NCBI GenBank assembly: GCA_034086985.1
Contig: JAXDZG010000009.1
Location: 78,445-142,444, forward strand
From: Phascolarctobacterium_A sp034086985
GTDB lineage: Bacteria > Bacillota > Negativicutes > Acidaminococcales > Acidaminococcaceae
Reading direction: 5' to 3'
Length of the DNA: 64,000 nt
In this document: positions 7,429 through 16,490 of the stretch, piece by piece
Layout: every line of letters begins with the position of its first letter
Position numbering within the stretch: position 1 is the first letter of the stretch
The notes under the pieces: generated by a model
Database searches by the model: none
What the model was told of the DNA's origin: nothing
The model's input: only the letters and a program-made list of their open reading frames with translations
Translations under genes and position numbers: made by a program

Positions 7429-9097
7429 TTTGATTCCTCCAATCGTTTTTAGCAGTTAACCTTGCAGTATTATTATAGCTCTTTACAGGAGAATTGTCCA
7501 TGACTCCTGCTTTGCCAGCGCTGTGCAAAAGCAGCCAAGAGGAGGAATGTCCCTGAAGCTTCCAAGGTCTTTGATCCTGCTTTTTAAAGTTCACTATATT
7601 GCTTTCTTGTACGATTACCAAGGGATATTTTTGCTTTTCGATGGCTGCAAAGGGCATCACATTCTTGCTGGACCAGGACATATTCTTGGGCTTGTAGCTT
7701 TCCAGCTCACGCTCCGGGACCAGCTTGACAATCCGCGCATTGCTATAAAAAACGGCGGAGGTAGGATATTTACCATAAAGCCCCACCTCCTTAGACCCAT
7801 CTGCCACTAGCAGCTGACCCAAATCCTTGGCCGAGCGTTTTTCGCTCAAGGGCACGGCGATAGTGGTAATCAAGGCAAGATAGAAGCAAAGGCATAGGCT
7901 GGCTAGGCCGATAGCCTTGCGCCCCTCCCCCATTTGCAATAAATAATAGAGCATAATGCCCAGCATCAAGCTCAAGGGAATGAGGAACATGCTGTCCTCT
8001 ACCACGATGCCGGTGACGGATACCCACAGCGCTGCCCCTAAAAGTAGGGCAAAAAAACTGCCTACAAAGAGATAATACCCGGTGTTCAAAAGCTGCTCCT
8101 CCCGCGCTGCTACTTCCTTGGCTAAGAAAATGCTCATGGGGAAGAGCAAGGGATAGGTATAGGTAATGTATTTGGTAGCCATGGCTTGGAAGAAGAAAAA
8201 GACTACCGCTGCCCACAGCAGCAAGAATTTTTCGCTAGTGGTAAAGCCTGCGCCGCTGCGCCCACGCCGCCATATGCACATAGGCACCAACGCGCTCCAT
8301 GGAAAGAGGGCTAGGATATTGACTAAAAGGTAGTAGTACCACACATTGTCCCGAGGATGCTCGGACACAGTGGCCCGCAGTACGTTGTGCACGCCGAAGA
8401 AGGTATTAATAAAGTCGCTACCATGGAGCGCGTACATGGCGGCGTACCAGGGCGCAGCTACCAGTGCGCAGAGGGCCGTGCCACTGACGAGCTTGCAGCG
8501 AGTGAGCACGCGCCAGTCGCGCTGCCACAGGAGGAAGAGCGTAATGATGAGCCCCGGTAGCAGCACCCCAATGGGGCCCTTGGTAAGCACGGCAAGGCCC
8601 GCGCTGGCGTACATAAGATACCAGAAGATGGGCCTGTTCTCGCTATAGCCCAGGTAGAAGAAAAGCAGCGTTGCGCTGAAGAAAAAGAAGAGCACGGCGT
8701 CCGTAATAATGGATTTGCTGATGAGGAAAAATTCCACACTGCTTAAAAGCAGTACACCGCTATAAAAGCCTACCTTTTCGTTATATAGGCGATAGCCGCC
8801 GTAGCAGACGAGGCCCAGGCCCAAGAGGCCAAAAACTGCCGGAAAAAAGCGAGCACCGAACTCCGTAAAGCCAAAAAGCTTAAAGCCCAAGGCCGTGAGC
8901 CAATAGAACATAATGGGCTTATCATACCAATAATGGCCATAAATCCGGGGCGAAACCCAATCCCCGCTGAGCACCATTTCCTTGGCCGTCAGTGCATAGT
9001 TAGACTCCACACTGTCAGTAACCAGCAGACTGCCATTACAAAAAAACAGAAGTAAAGCTGCCACAATCCCTAGGCCCAACCAATATTTTTTCGACAT
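7415..9097 (-). CDS. ArnT-like membrane glycosyltransferase (PMT/GT39 superfamily)
   Basis: About 560 residues with roughly 10-12 transmembrane segments, in the PMT_2/ArnT family that moves sugars from undecaprenyl-phosphate donors to lipid A, other glycans or proteins on the outer side of the inner membrane. The acidic first loop (TDSVESNYALTAKEMV, about residues 28-43) and the GHYWYDKPIMFYWLTAL segment near residue 55 match the catalytic loop of the family. I chose ATG 9097 over GTG 9106 because GAGAGGG at about 9106-9112 is well spaced only for the ATG. It follows the two-component genes on the same strand, so response-regulator control of envelope modification is plausible but unproven. 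The acceptor is unknown. Confidence 0.8.
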   Translation of the reverse strand: MSKKYWLGLGIVAALLLFFCNGSLLVTDSVESNYALTAKEMVLSGDWVSPRIYGHYWYDKPIMFYWLTALGFKLFGFTEFGARFFPAVFGLLGLGLVCYGGYRLYNEKVGFYSGVLLLSSVEFFLISKSIITDAVLFFFFSATLLFFYLGYSENRPIFWYLMYASAGLAVLTKGPIGVLLPGLIITLFLLWQRDWRVLTRCKLVSGTALCALVAAPWYAAMYALHGSDFINTFFGVHNVLRATVSEHPRDNVWYYYLLVNILALFPWSALVPMCIWRRGRSGAGFTTSEKFLLLWAAVVFFFFQAMATKYITYTYPLLFPMSIFLAKEVAAREEQLLNTGYYLFVGSFFALLLGAALWVSVTGIVVEDSMFLIPLSLMLGIMLYYLLQMGEGRKAIGLASLCLCFYLALITTIAVPLSEKRSAKDLGQLLVADGSKEVGLYGKYPTSAVFYSNARIVKLVPERELESYKPKNMSWSSKNVMPFAAIEKQKYPLVIVQESNIVNFKKQDQRPWKLQGHSSSWLLLHSAGKAGVMDNSPVKSYNNTARLTAKNDWRNQNGRT

Positions 9098-9143
9098 ACA
9101 AAACACCCTCTCATAGCTTGTTGAAGCTAGTATAATACTACTT

Positions 9144-9162
9144 TCTTAATAAGCTATTAAGA
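9144..9162. repeat. Short perfect inverted repeat upstream of the ArnT-like gene
   Basis: TCTTAATA, three bases, TATTAAGA. It lies between the kinase stop (9199) and the glycosyltransferase start. It could be a weak terminator or an operator overlapping a poor -35 (TTAATA, 17 bases, TATTAT). I cannot decide which. Confidence 0.35.
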
Positions 9163-9198
9163 GGGTGTTCATTTGTAATTAAGAAATACGTGAATTTT

Positions 9199-10494
9199 TT
9201 AAGCTTTATTTAAGGGAAGCAGCACCTGCATAATGGTGCCACAGGGCTTGTTATCCAGCACCTTGATGCAGCCCCGGTGCTGATGTACAATGGCCTGGGC
9301 CAAGGATAGGCCTAAGCCGAGCCCTCCCTGGCTGCGGCTGCGGGCCTTGTCCACGCGGTAAAAGCGGTCAAAGACCTTTTCCTTGTCCTCATCCTTGATG
9401 CCGCAACCTTCATCCTGCACTACTAAGAGCAAATTATTTTTACTTTTCGTAGCCACAAAATTAATCGTAGTGCCACTGGGAGAATACTTAATGGCATTGT
9501 CCAAAAGAATGATGCACAACCTAGTTAAGGCAGCCTCATCCCCCCACAGCTTTAACTCGGCATTTATTTGCTGCTTCAGCTCGATGCCCTTATCCTGGGC
9601 TAAGAGAGCCAGCTGACGGCCCACCCGCTCACACAGGGAGCTCATATTAACCTCTACATTCAACTCCGACAGCCTGCCCTCGTCCCCTCGGGCCAGCTCC
9701 ATAAGGTTTTCTGTAAGCCGGCTCATGCGCTTGGTCTCGCTTTGTAGCATAGCGATGGACTCCTTCGCAAAATCGCTGAACTGGCTATCCTCGTCCTCCT
9801 TGAGGCCTTGGGTCGCCAGTGCCATGACCGCCAGCGGCGTCCGCATTTCATGAGACGCGTCCGCCGTAAATTGCATTTGCCGCCCGTACATCTCGCTGAC
9901 GGGCTTAATATTGCGCCCGGCCAGCCAATAGCCAAAATAGCAGGCACCTACAAAGAACAGCACCGCTATGCACAGCAGCTTAAACAGTGTTCTAAAGGCG
10001 GCGGTATAGTAAAACTCGATATTTTCGAACATGTAGAGCTTGCCCACGGTCTCGCCGTTTTTCACCACCGGTGCCACCGCCGCCAAATAGCGGTAGCGAA
10101 TGTGCTCAGGCTCATCCTCGCCTCCATGCATACGTAGAATGCGGGTGCTGTCCATTTTTTGAGGCCAGTCACTGCGGTGCCGCCAAAGGGCTTTCCCCTG
10201 AGGACCATTGCCCAGCTGGTTCAAAATCACCCTTTTGTCATCCATGGTAACAAAATAGGCCAGCATGCCGCCCTCGTTAACGGACACCGTGGAGCAGGGC
10301 TCCTCGCCGCTTTCCACCCATTCCTCGGCCTCGTGGTACACGGTTTCTACCAGCTCATGCTTTTCGTGGTCAATGATTTCCCACCAGACAAGGGTATAGG
10401 CTGCAAAAACCACGAAGAGAATGAGCAAGCCAAAAATCGCCGCATAAATACAGGTCATACGTCGCCGCAAGCATTCAAAGACCTTATTCCACAT
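9199..10494 (-). CDS. Sensor histidine kinase
   Basis: A 431-residue membrane kinase. Hydrophobic segments at about residues 15-38 and 165-190 flank a periplasmic sensor region of about 125 residues. A HisKA domain with the phospho-acceptor in FTADASHEMRTPLAV (near residue 215) follows, then an ATPase domain with N box LLDNAIKYSPSG, G1 box DEGCGIKD and G2 box GGLGLGLSLA. Its start overlaps the end of the response-regulator gene by 11 bases, so the pair is coupled. The stimulus cannot be read from sequence. The following ArnT-like gene hints at envelope stress or cationic peptides (inference). Confidence 0.93.
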   Translation of the reverse strand: MWNKVFECLRRRMTCIYAAIFGLLILFVVFAAYTLVWWEIIDHEKHELVETVYHEAEEWVESGEEPCSTVSVNEGGMLAYFVTMDDKRVILNQLGNGPQGKALWRHRSDWPQKMDSTRILRMHGGEDEPEHIRYRYLAAVAPVVKNGETVGKLYMFENIEFYYTAAFRTLFKLLCIAVLFFVGACYFGYWLAGRNIKPVSEMYGRQMQFTADASHEMRTPLAVMALATQGLKEDEDSQFSDFAKESIAMLQSETKRMSRLTENLMELARGDEGRLSELNVEVNMSSLCERVGRQLALLAQDKGIELKQQINAELKLWGDEAALTRLCIILLDNAIKYSPSGTTINFVATKSKNNLLLVVQDEGCGIKDEDKEKVFDRFYRVDKARSRSQGGLGLGLSLAQAIVHQHRGCIKVLDNKPCGTIMQVLLPLNKA

Positions 10495-11149
10495 AATAAC
10501 CTACTCCACGAAGAGTTTTGATTAATTCCTCACCATTCAGACTGGCAATTTTCTTGCGCAGCAGGCGGATGTGTACATCCAGATTATTCTCTGTCACATC
10601 GCTGTCGATGCCCCAAATCCTGTCCTGCAGCACGGTGCGCGGCATCACCTGTCCCTTATTGCGCAGCAAAAGCTCTAAAAGCTTGTACTCGCGAGGACGC
10701 AGCTCCACCCTTTTTTCCCCGTAGGCCAAGCAATAGGTGCTGGCCTCCAGCACATAGTCACCATAGGTTAAATTGCTTACGGTATAGGTATCCTGACGGC
10801 GACAGAGAGCGTTGAGACGAGCCACCAGCTCCTCCATAGCAAAGGGCTTGACGAGATAATCATCAGCTCCGGCATTTAAGCCCATAACCCTATCGACTAC
10901 AGCATCCTTGGCAGTGAGCAGCATAATCTTGCCCTGATACTCTTCATCACGCAGGCGAGCACAAAGCTCCAAGCCGCTCAGCTTGGGCATCATCCAGTCC
11001 AGCACCAGCACATCGTAGCCATCGGCATACACCTTATTATATGCTTCCTCACCGTCCTGTACCCAGGTGGTAATAATATTCTGTTTTTTCAAGAGCATGC
11101 TCATAAGCTTGCCCAAATTTAAATCGTCTTCAGCTAAGAGAATTTTCAT
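10484..11149 (-). CDS. OmpR/PhoB-family response regulator
   Basis: A 221-residue regulator with a receiver domain (residues 1-115) and a C-terminal winged helix. The acidic pocket is present (AEDD at 6-9), the phospho-acceptor Asp lies in VLVLDWMMPK near residue 53, and the conserved Lys in DYLVKPF near 103. The winged helix includes ELRPREYKLLELLLRNKG and the C-terminal TLRGVGY. It is first in the operon with its kinase. An 11-bp direct repeat at its promoter is the geometry bound by OmpR-family dimers, pointing to autoregulation. Confidence 0.95.
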   Translation of the reverse strand: MKILLAEDDLNLGKLMSMLLKKQNIITTWVQDGEEAYNKVYADGYDVLVLDWMMPKLSGLELCARLRDEEYQGKIMLLTAKDAVVDRVMGLNAGADDYLVKPFAMEELVARLNALCRRQDTYTVSNLTYGDYVLEASTYCLAYGEKRVELRPREYKLLELLLRNKGQVMPRTVLQDRIWGIDSDVTENNLDVHIRLLRKKIASLNGEELIKTLRGVGYYVE

Positions 11150-11168
11150 AAGCTATTCCTCCACAACT

Positions 11169-11216
11169 ATTATACCATTATGTAGCATAGCACTAGTAGC
11201 TGAAATGTAGCTGAAA
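11169..11216 (-). promoter_or_regulatory. Two-component operon promoter with 11-bp direct repeat
   Basis: Minus-strand TATAAT at 11169-11174 lacks a recognisable -35. Instead TTTCAGCTAC occurs twice (plus-strand 11196-11205 and 11207-11216), offset by exactly 11 bases, over and just upstream of the -35 position. This is the classic layout of an OmpR/PhoB-type activator site. Confidence 0.65.
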
Positions 11217-11292
11217 ACAGCACGCTATAAAAAAATTTTATAAGTTAGGGCCATTTAATCTGAATTTACCTTGCAAGCAGCATACAAAAAAA

Positions 11293-11312
11293 GGAGCGGC
11301 TTCTGCCACTCC
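11293..11312. terminator. Hairpin with T-rich flanks
   Basis: GGAGCGGC, TTCT, GCCACTCC with one mismatch, flanked by an A-run on the left and TTTTT on the right, so it could act in both directions. It is second of two adjacent hairpins downstream of the 11374-11769 gene. Confidence 0.6.
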
Positions 11313-11330
11313 GTTTTTATGCGAACAATT

Positions 11331-11359
11331 TTTTCCTACCGCGTTTCGCGGTAGGAAAA
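11331..11359. terminator. Perfect 13-bp hairpin terminator
   Basis: TTTTCCTACCGCG, TTT, CGCGGTAGGAAAA. On the minus strand it lies 15 bases after the stop codon at 11374 and its stem runs into a T-rich stretch, so it is the likely terminator for that gene. Confidence 0.8.
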
Positions 11360-11373
11360 CTATTCTAAATAAT

Positions 11374-11769
11374 TTATAATTTATAGCTATGAAGCTGCAC
11401 TGCTAGCTCCGCATAGGTGCCCCTGTTATCCGCCAGCATCAGATTTATAGCCCACATGCTTTGGCCCACATCATCGGTGGTCTGGGCAGCCTGTAGGCGG
11501 GGCTTGCCTGCGCCTACAAAGCGCAAAATCTCCTCGCCTTCCAGCAGCAACGGCATGTCAGCACGCTTATAGCCTGTTAGGCCCTGGTTAGAAAAAAGCA
11601 CCGTCAGCATCAGCAGCTCGTCCATACGCCAGCATTCTAGACGATAGGGACGACCATCACTCATGACGCCATTTTTATAGCCCACATCCATAACGCCCTC
11701 CTCATTGGGCTCATAGGGTGAGGGCACATAATCCACTCGACAGGGAGCAGTAAATTTTTTAAACAGCAT
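11374..11769 (-). CDS. Protein of unknown function, 131 residues
   Basis: I do not recognise this family. The 131-residue protein is soluble, has no signal peptide or membrane segment, and is moderately acidic with a Met/Leu-rich middle (residues 48-62). An AAGGAG ribosome binding site precedes the ATG with good spacing, and a perfect hairpin follows the stop, so it is very likely expressed. It follows the Nudix gene by 66 bases on the same strand and may share its transcript. Nothing else indicates a role. Confidence 0.75.
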   Translation of the reverse strand: MLFKKFTAPCRVDYVPSPYEPNEEGVMDVGYKNGVMSDGRPYRLECWRMDELLMLTVLFSNQGLTGYKRADMPLLLEGEEILRFVGAGKPRLQAAQTTDDVGQSMWAINLMLADNRGTYAELAVQLHSYKL

Positions 11770-11835
11770 AGCTTTAACTCCTTAAGTACTGTTTTAAGCT
11801 CCCCTGCACGCCTTAGCAGGCCTGCACAAAAGCCA

Positions 11836-12330
11836 TTAACGCTGTAAATATTTTTCCAGCAGTGTATGGGTAATATTGCCCTCAGGATAAACCAGCGCCA
11901 GCGCCTCCGCCGCAGGCACCCATTTGGCAGCATTGATTTCCTCGGACAGAGTCAATTCCCCCTTGCTGGCGCGAGCCACAAAGCCTAAAAGCAGCATCTG
12001 CTGCTCCGGCTCCCACTGGCTACACACAAAATGCACATGGTGTGCTGCCACGCCGATTTCCTCCTGCACCTCCCGAGCTGCGCAAAGCTCCGCCTGCTCT
12101 CCGGGCTGCACGTAGCCGGCCACAAAATTATAATATTTTTCGGACATGTATTTGGGCTTCAGGAGAGCTACCTCCTCCGCCTCATTGACCACCATGGTTA
12201 TGGCTACCACGGGAAAAATGTCGAAAAAAGGCTTATGACAGGCCTTGCACCAGGGTACACGACCATCGTCGCCAAAGGGCACACTCCCCAATTTAGCACC
12301 GCATTGGGGACAAAATGTAAAATGCATCAT
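11836..12330 (-). CDS. Nudix hydrolase with zinc ribbon (NudC-like)
   Basis: About 164 residues. An N-terminal zinc ribbon (CPQC near residue 6, CKAC near 30) precedes a Nudix domain whose box reads GYVQPGEQAELCAAREVQEE plus IGV (about residues 72-94), with the REVQEE metal-binding core intact. The layout recalls NADH/NAD-cap pyrophosphatases, but the protein is shorter, so the substrate is uncertain. I chose the first of two adjacent ATGs at 12330 because AAGGAG lies 6 bases upstream; a longer frame starting further upstream has no binding site and encodes promoter sequence. Confidence 0.88.
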   Translation of the reverse strand: MMHFTFCPQCGAKLGSVPFGDDGRVPWCKACHKPFFDIFPVVAITMVVNEAEEVALLKPKYMSEKYYNFVAGYVQPGEQAELCAAREVQEEIGVAAHHVHFVCSQWEPEQQMLLLGFVARASKGELTLSEEINAAKWVPAAEALALVYPEGNITHTLLEKYLQR

Positions 12331-12376
12331 TAATCTCCTTATAATATGCCAATCCACTAGTATGAATAGTAAAGAA

Positions 12377-12409
12377 AAGCGCTCCACAGCGGGAAGCTAT
12401 GGAGCGCTT
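12377..12409 (-). terminator. Terminator of rpoBC
   Basis: AAGCGCTCCA / TGGAGCGCTT stem with a 13-base loop followed on the minus strand by TTCTTT. It lies 20 bases after the rpoC stop codon. Confidence 0.85.
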
Positions 12410-12429
12410 AGTTAGGCAATTACAGGTAA

Positions 12430-15400
12430 TTATTCCTGAGCCGGAGCCTCAGCTGCTTCTTCCACAGCTTGCTCAGCAGGCTTTTCTTCCTCTTGCATAA
12501 CATTATATTTAACTTTGATGTCACGGTAGCGACCCATACCGGTACCGGCGGGGATCAGCTTGCCGATGATAACATTTTCCTTCAGGCCCAGCAGCGGGTC
12601 AACCTTGCCCTTAATAGCGGCATCGGTGAGCACGCGAGTGGTCTCCTGGAAGGATGCTGCAGACAGGAAGGAGTCGGTAGCCAAGGAAGCCTTGGTAATA
12701 CCAAGCAGGATGGGATGACCTTCAGCAGGCTCCTTGCCAGCTTCGATCATAGCCGTGTTCTGCTCTTCGAATTCTGCCACATCCACATATTCACCCGGCA
12801 GCATAGTGGTATCACCGGATTCATCGATGCGTACCTTACGCATCATCTGGCGTACCATTACCTCGATATGCTTACTGTTGATATCTACGCCCTGGGACTT
12901 GTAAACGCCTACTACTTGGGAAACCAGGTAGTGCTGGGTAGCCTTGACGCCGCTGATGCGCAGTACATCGTGGGGGTTGAGGGAGCCTTCAGTGAGACGG
13001 TCGCCCTGGGCGATGGTCTCGCCCTCGGTAACAGCCAGCTTAGCTCCATAGGGAATAGCGTATTCTTGGCCCAGGCCATCCTCGCCGGTAACGATAACGC
13101 GGCGGGTATTGCCCTCCTCCACAATATGTACGGTACCCGCATTCTCGGTCAGGATACCAGGATGCTTAGGCTTACGTGCTTCGAACAGCTCTTCAACACG
13201 GGGCAGACCTTGGGTAATATCGTCAGCACCTGCAACACCGCCGGTATGGAAGGTACGCATGGTGAGCTGGGTACCGGGCTCGCCGATGGATTGTGCAGAG
13301 ATGGTGCCAACTGCTTCGCCCACGTCAACATTTCTGCCGGTGGCCAGATTGCGACCATAGCACTTGCGGCAAACGCCATATTTAGCCTTACAGGTCAATA
13401 CGCTGCGGATCTTAACCTTAGTGCGCAGCTCGCAGATGCGATTTGCCATATCCTCGGTTACATATTCATTAATGTGATAGAGTACATTGCCGTTCTCGTC
13501 CTCAATGTCCTCAGCCAGGTTACGGCCGATAATGCGGTCATAAAGGGTTTCGATAACGGTCTTTTCCTTCTTGCCTTCAACGATGGCCTCAACCTCGATG
13601 CCGGCAATATCGTTGTTGCGAATGCGCATTTCCTTCACAGTGCCATCAGCCAAAATAGCATCGATGGTTGCTTCGGTCATGGTGGAGCCAGCTGCTGCCA
13701 GCACCTCGCCTGCACCATTCACAATATCATCTGCAACCTCTTTATTAGCAAAGTTGTGCATCATAGCTTCCTTCAGCACCTTGTGGGCGAATTCATCGCT
13801 AATATTGATGCGCACCTTTTCTGCTTCTTCACCGTTCAGGTCCTCGGTGGAATAGAGGCTGATTTCTTCGATCTTAGCATCATTGAGCTTAGCAAAGAGC
13901 TCGGGAGTTACATTGGTATCGGCTTCAGCAATCAACTTGCCCTCTGCATCCAGCACGCCACTAGCCAAGGTGCGACCCATGATGCGGTCACGAATCTTGT
14001 TTTGGCTGGAGCCCAAAACGGCCTTGCTTAGGCGGTTGCGCTCCTTCACCAGGTTCATGCCCACGATATCACAATCGTCCTCGCGTACGATAACGTCTTG
14101 AGCAACGTCTACCAGACGACGGGTCAGATAACCGGAGTCAGCAGTACGCAATGCGGTGTCGGCCAAGCCTTTGCGGGCACCATGGGAGGAAATGAAGTAT
14201 TCCAAAATGGTCAGGCCTTCACGGAAGTTGGATTTAATAGGACGGTCGATGATACGACCGGAGGGGTCTGCCATCAAGCCGCGCATGCCGGCCAGCTGAC
14301 GAATCTGTTGCTTGTTACCACGGGCACCGGAGTCAGCCATCATAGCCACGGAGTTGAATTTATCCATGGTGGATTTCATCAAAACATCGGTTACCTTGTT
14401 GGTAGCTTCTTCCCACAGCTGGCAAACCTTCTTGTGACGTTCCTCGTCGCTCATTAAGCCGCGACGGAACATACGCTCTGCCTTATCAACCTCTTTTTCG
14501 GTTGCGTCCAGGATGGCTTGCTTTTCAGCAGGGATCTTAATATCGGAGGTTGCAATGGAAATGCCGGACTTGCAGGCATTGTCATAGCCCATCTTCTTAA
14601 CAATATCCAGAATTTCCGCAGTACGCAGATTGCCGAAGAGCTTGTGGGCCTTTGCAACCAGCTTGCCCAATTCCTTCTTGTCAATCAGCTTGCCCAGATG
14701 CCATTCCTCATTGCCGTTAGCGTCCTTTTCCTTGTGGAAATAACGCATTTCCAGAGGCAGCTCGCTATTGAAGATGAGGTTACCAACGGTTGTAGTAACC
14801 AGGGATACGCCCTCATTGCTGGGCTCATCATAAATCTCGCTGTTGGGAATATATACTTTAATCAAAGCCTGCAGTGCTACTGCATGGTGGAAGTATGCTA
14901 ATTGAGCTTCGTCAGCGCTGCTAAAGCGTTTGCCCTCGCCCATAGCGCCTTCCTTGACAATGGTCAGATAATATGCACCCAAAACCATATCCTGGGTAGG
15001 TACGGCAACAGGCTTGCCATCCTTAGGAGCCAGAATATTGTTTACGGACATCATGAGCATACGTGCTTCGGCCTGAGCCTCTACGGACAGGGGCAGATGG
15101 ACAGCCATCTGGTCACCGTCGAAGTCAGCGTTATAAGCGGTACATACCAAAGGATGCAGCTTAATAGCGCGGCCCTCGGAAAGGATGGGCTCGAAGGCTT
15201 GAATGCCCAGTCTGTGCAGGGTCGGTGCACGGTTCAACAGTACGGGATGCTCTTTAATAACATCCTCTAGGATATCCCAAACCTCGGTCTCAGCGCGCTC
15301 TACCTTACGCTTAGCGCTCTTAATATTGGTAGCGATGCCGCTAGCAACCAGGCGCTTCATTACGAAGGGCTTAAAGAGCTCCAGGGCCATTTCCTTGGGC

Positions 15401-16470
15401 AGGCCGCATTGATGCATCTTCAGCTCAGGACCTACTACGATTACGGAACGGCCGGAGTAGTCAACGCGTTTACCCAAAAGGTTTTGACGGAAACGACCTT
15501 GCTTACCCTTGAGCATGTCGGAGAGGGATTTCAAGGGACGGTTGCCGGGGCCGGTAACAGGACGTCCACGACGACCATTATCGATTAAAGCGTCCACAGC
15601 CTCTTGCAGCATGCGCTTTTCATTGCGCACGATGATATCGGGAGCATGGAGCTCTAGGAGGCGTTTCAGACGGTTATTACGGTTAATAACACGACGATAC
15701 AAATCGTTCAAATCGGAGGTAGCAAAGCGGCCACCGTCCAGCTGTACCATGGGGCGCAGCTCAGGAGGAATAACCGGTACTACATCCATAATCATCCATT
15801 CAGGACGGTTGCCGGACTTCAAGAAGGCCTCGCATACCTCCAAACGGCGCACTACGCGCACCTTACGTTGGTTGCTGGCATCCTTCATCTCGGCACGCAG
15901 CTCGTTGGTCATGGAGGGCAGGTCGATTTCCTCCAGCAGCTCCTTCACCGCTTGGGCACCCATGCCCACGCGGAAGGCATCGCCGTATTTATCGCGAGCT
16001 TCCACATACTCAGCCTCGGTCAACAGCTGCTTTTTGGTCAGCGGGGTGTCGCCCGGGTCCAGTACGATATAGCTAGCAAAGTACAGTACCTTTTCCAGAT
16101 TGCGAGGAGAAACGTCCAAAATCAAGCCCATGCGGCTGGGGATACCCTTAAAATACCAGATATGGGATACAGGAGCAGCCAGCTCGATATGGCCCATGCG
16201 CTCACGGCGCACCTTGCTGCGGGTTACTTCAACGCCGCATTTATCGCAGACGATACCCTTATAACGGATGCGTTTATACTTGCCGCAATGACATTCCCAG
16301 TCCTTAGTAGGGCCAAAGATTCTTTCGCAGAACAAGCCATCACGTTCCGGCTTTAAGGTTCTATAGTTGATGGTTTCCGGTTTTTTAACTTCGCCGTAGG
16401 ACCATTCTCTGATCTGGTCCGGGGAAGCTAAACCGATACGCATAGAAACGAAATTATTTACATCTAACAA
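12430..16470 (-). CDS. rpoC: RNA polymerase subunit beta'
   Basis: A 1346-residue beta' subunit. The zinc finger CHCGKYKRIRYKGIVCDKCG is near residues 60-80, and the catalytic Mg2+ loop YNADFDGDQMAVH near residue 450. The bridge helix/trigger-loop region and a second Cys set (CKAKYGVCRKCYG, near 1115) are intact. I read the start as TTG at 16470: the LDVNNF N-terminus is conserved in the family, GGGAG lies 10 bases upstream, and there is no ATG in frame before residue 10. The chain ends in a short Glu/Ala-rich tail. It follows rpoB by 20 bases and shares its transcript. Confidence 0.97.
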   Translation of the reverse strand: MLDVNNFVSMRIGLASPDQIREWSYGEVKKPETINYRTLKPERDGLFCERIFGPTKDWECHCGKYKRIRYKGIVCDKCGVEVTRSKVRRERMGHIELAAPVSHIWYFKGIPSRMGLILDVSPRNLEKVLYFASYIVLDPGDTPLTKKQLLTEAEYVEARDKYGDAFRVGMGAQAVKELLEEIDLPSMTNELRAEMKDASNQRKVRVVRRLEVCEAFLKSGNRPEWMIMDVVPVIPPELRPMVQLDGGRFATSDLNDLYRRVINRNNRLKRLLELHAPDIIVRNEKRMLQEAVDALIDNGRRGRPVTGPGNRPLKSLSDMLKGKQGRFRQNLLGKRVDYSGRSVIVVGPELKMHQCGLPKEMALELFKPFVMKRLVASGIATNIKSAKRKVERAETEVWDILEDVIKEHPVLLNRAPTLHRLGIQAFEPILSEGRAIKLHPLVCTAYNADFDGDQMAVHLPLSVEAQAEARMLMMSVNNILAPKDGKPVAVPTQDMVLGAYYLTIVKEGAMGEGKRFSSADEAQLAYFHHAVALQALIKVYIPNSEIYDEPSNEGVSLVTTTVGNLIFNSELPLEMRYFHKEKDANGNEEWHLGKLIDKKELGKLVAKAHKLFGNLRTAEILDIVKKMGYDNACKSGISIATSDIKIPAEKQAILDATEKEVDKAERMFRRGLMSDEERHKKVCQLWEEATNKVTDVLMKSTMDKFNSVAMMADSGARGNKQQIRQLAGMRGLMADPSGRIIDRPIKSNFREGLTILEYFISSHGARKGLADTALRTADSGYLTRRLVDVAQDVIVREDDCDIVGMNLVKERNRLSKAVLGSSQNKIRDRIMGRTLASGVLDAEGKLIAEADTNVTPELFAKLNDAKIEEISLYSTEDLNGEEAEKVRINISDEFAHKVLKEAMMHNFANKEVADDIVNGAGEVLAAAGSTMTEATIDAILADGTVKEMRIRNNDIAGIEVEAIVEGKKEKTVIETLYDRIIGRNLAEDIEDENGNVLYHINEYVTEDMANRICELRTKVKIRSVLTCKAKYGVCRKCYGRNLATGRNVDVGEAVGTISAQSIGEPGTQLTMRTFHTGGVAGADDITQGLPRVEELFEARKPKHPGILTENAGTVHIVEEGNTRRVIVTGEDGLGQEYAIPYGAKLAVTEGETIAQGDRLTEGSLNPHDVLRISGVKATQHYLVSQVVGVYKSQGVDINSKHIEVMVRQMMRKVRIDESGDTTMLPGEYVDVAEFEEQNTAMIEAGKEPAEGHPILLGITKASLATDSFLSAASFQETTRVLTDAAIKGKVDPLLGLKENVIIGKLIPAGTGMGRYRDIKVKYNVMQEEEKPAEQAVEEAAEAPAQE

Positions 16471-16490
16471 GAATCATTCGCTCCCTTCTC

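Noticed and set aside
16470..16480. Separate short gene at the ATG upstream of rpoC
   Set aside because: The ATG upstream of the TTG start opens a frame of only seven codons before a stop. The conserved LDVNNF N-terminus supports the TTG start of rpoC.
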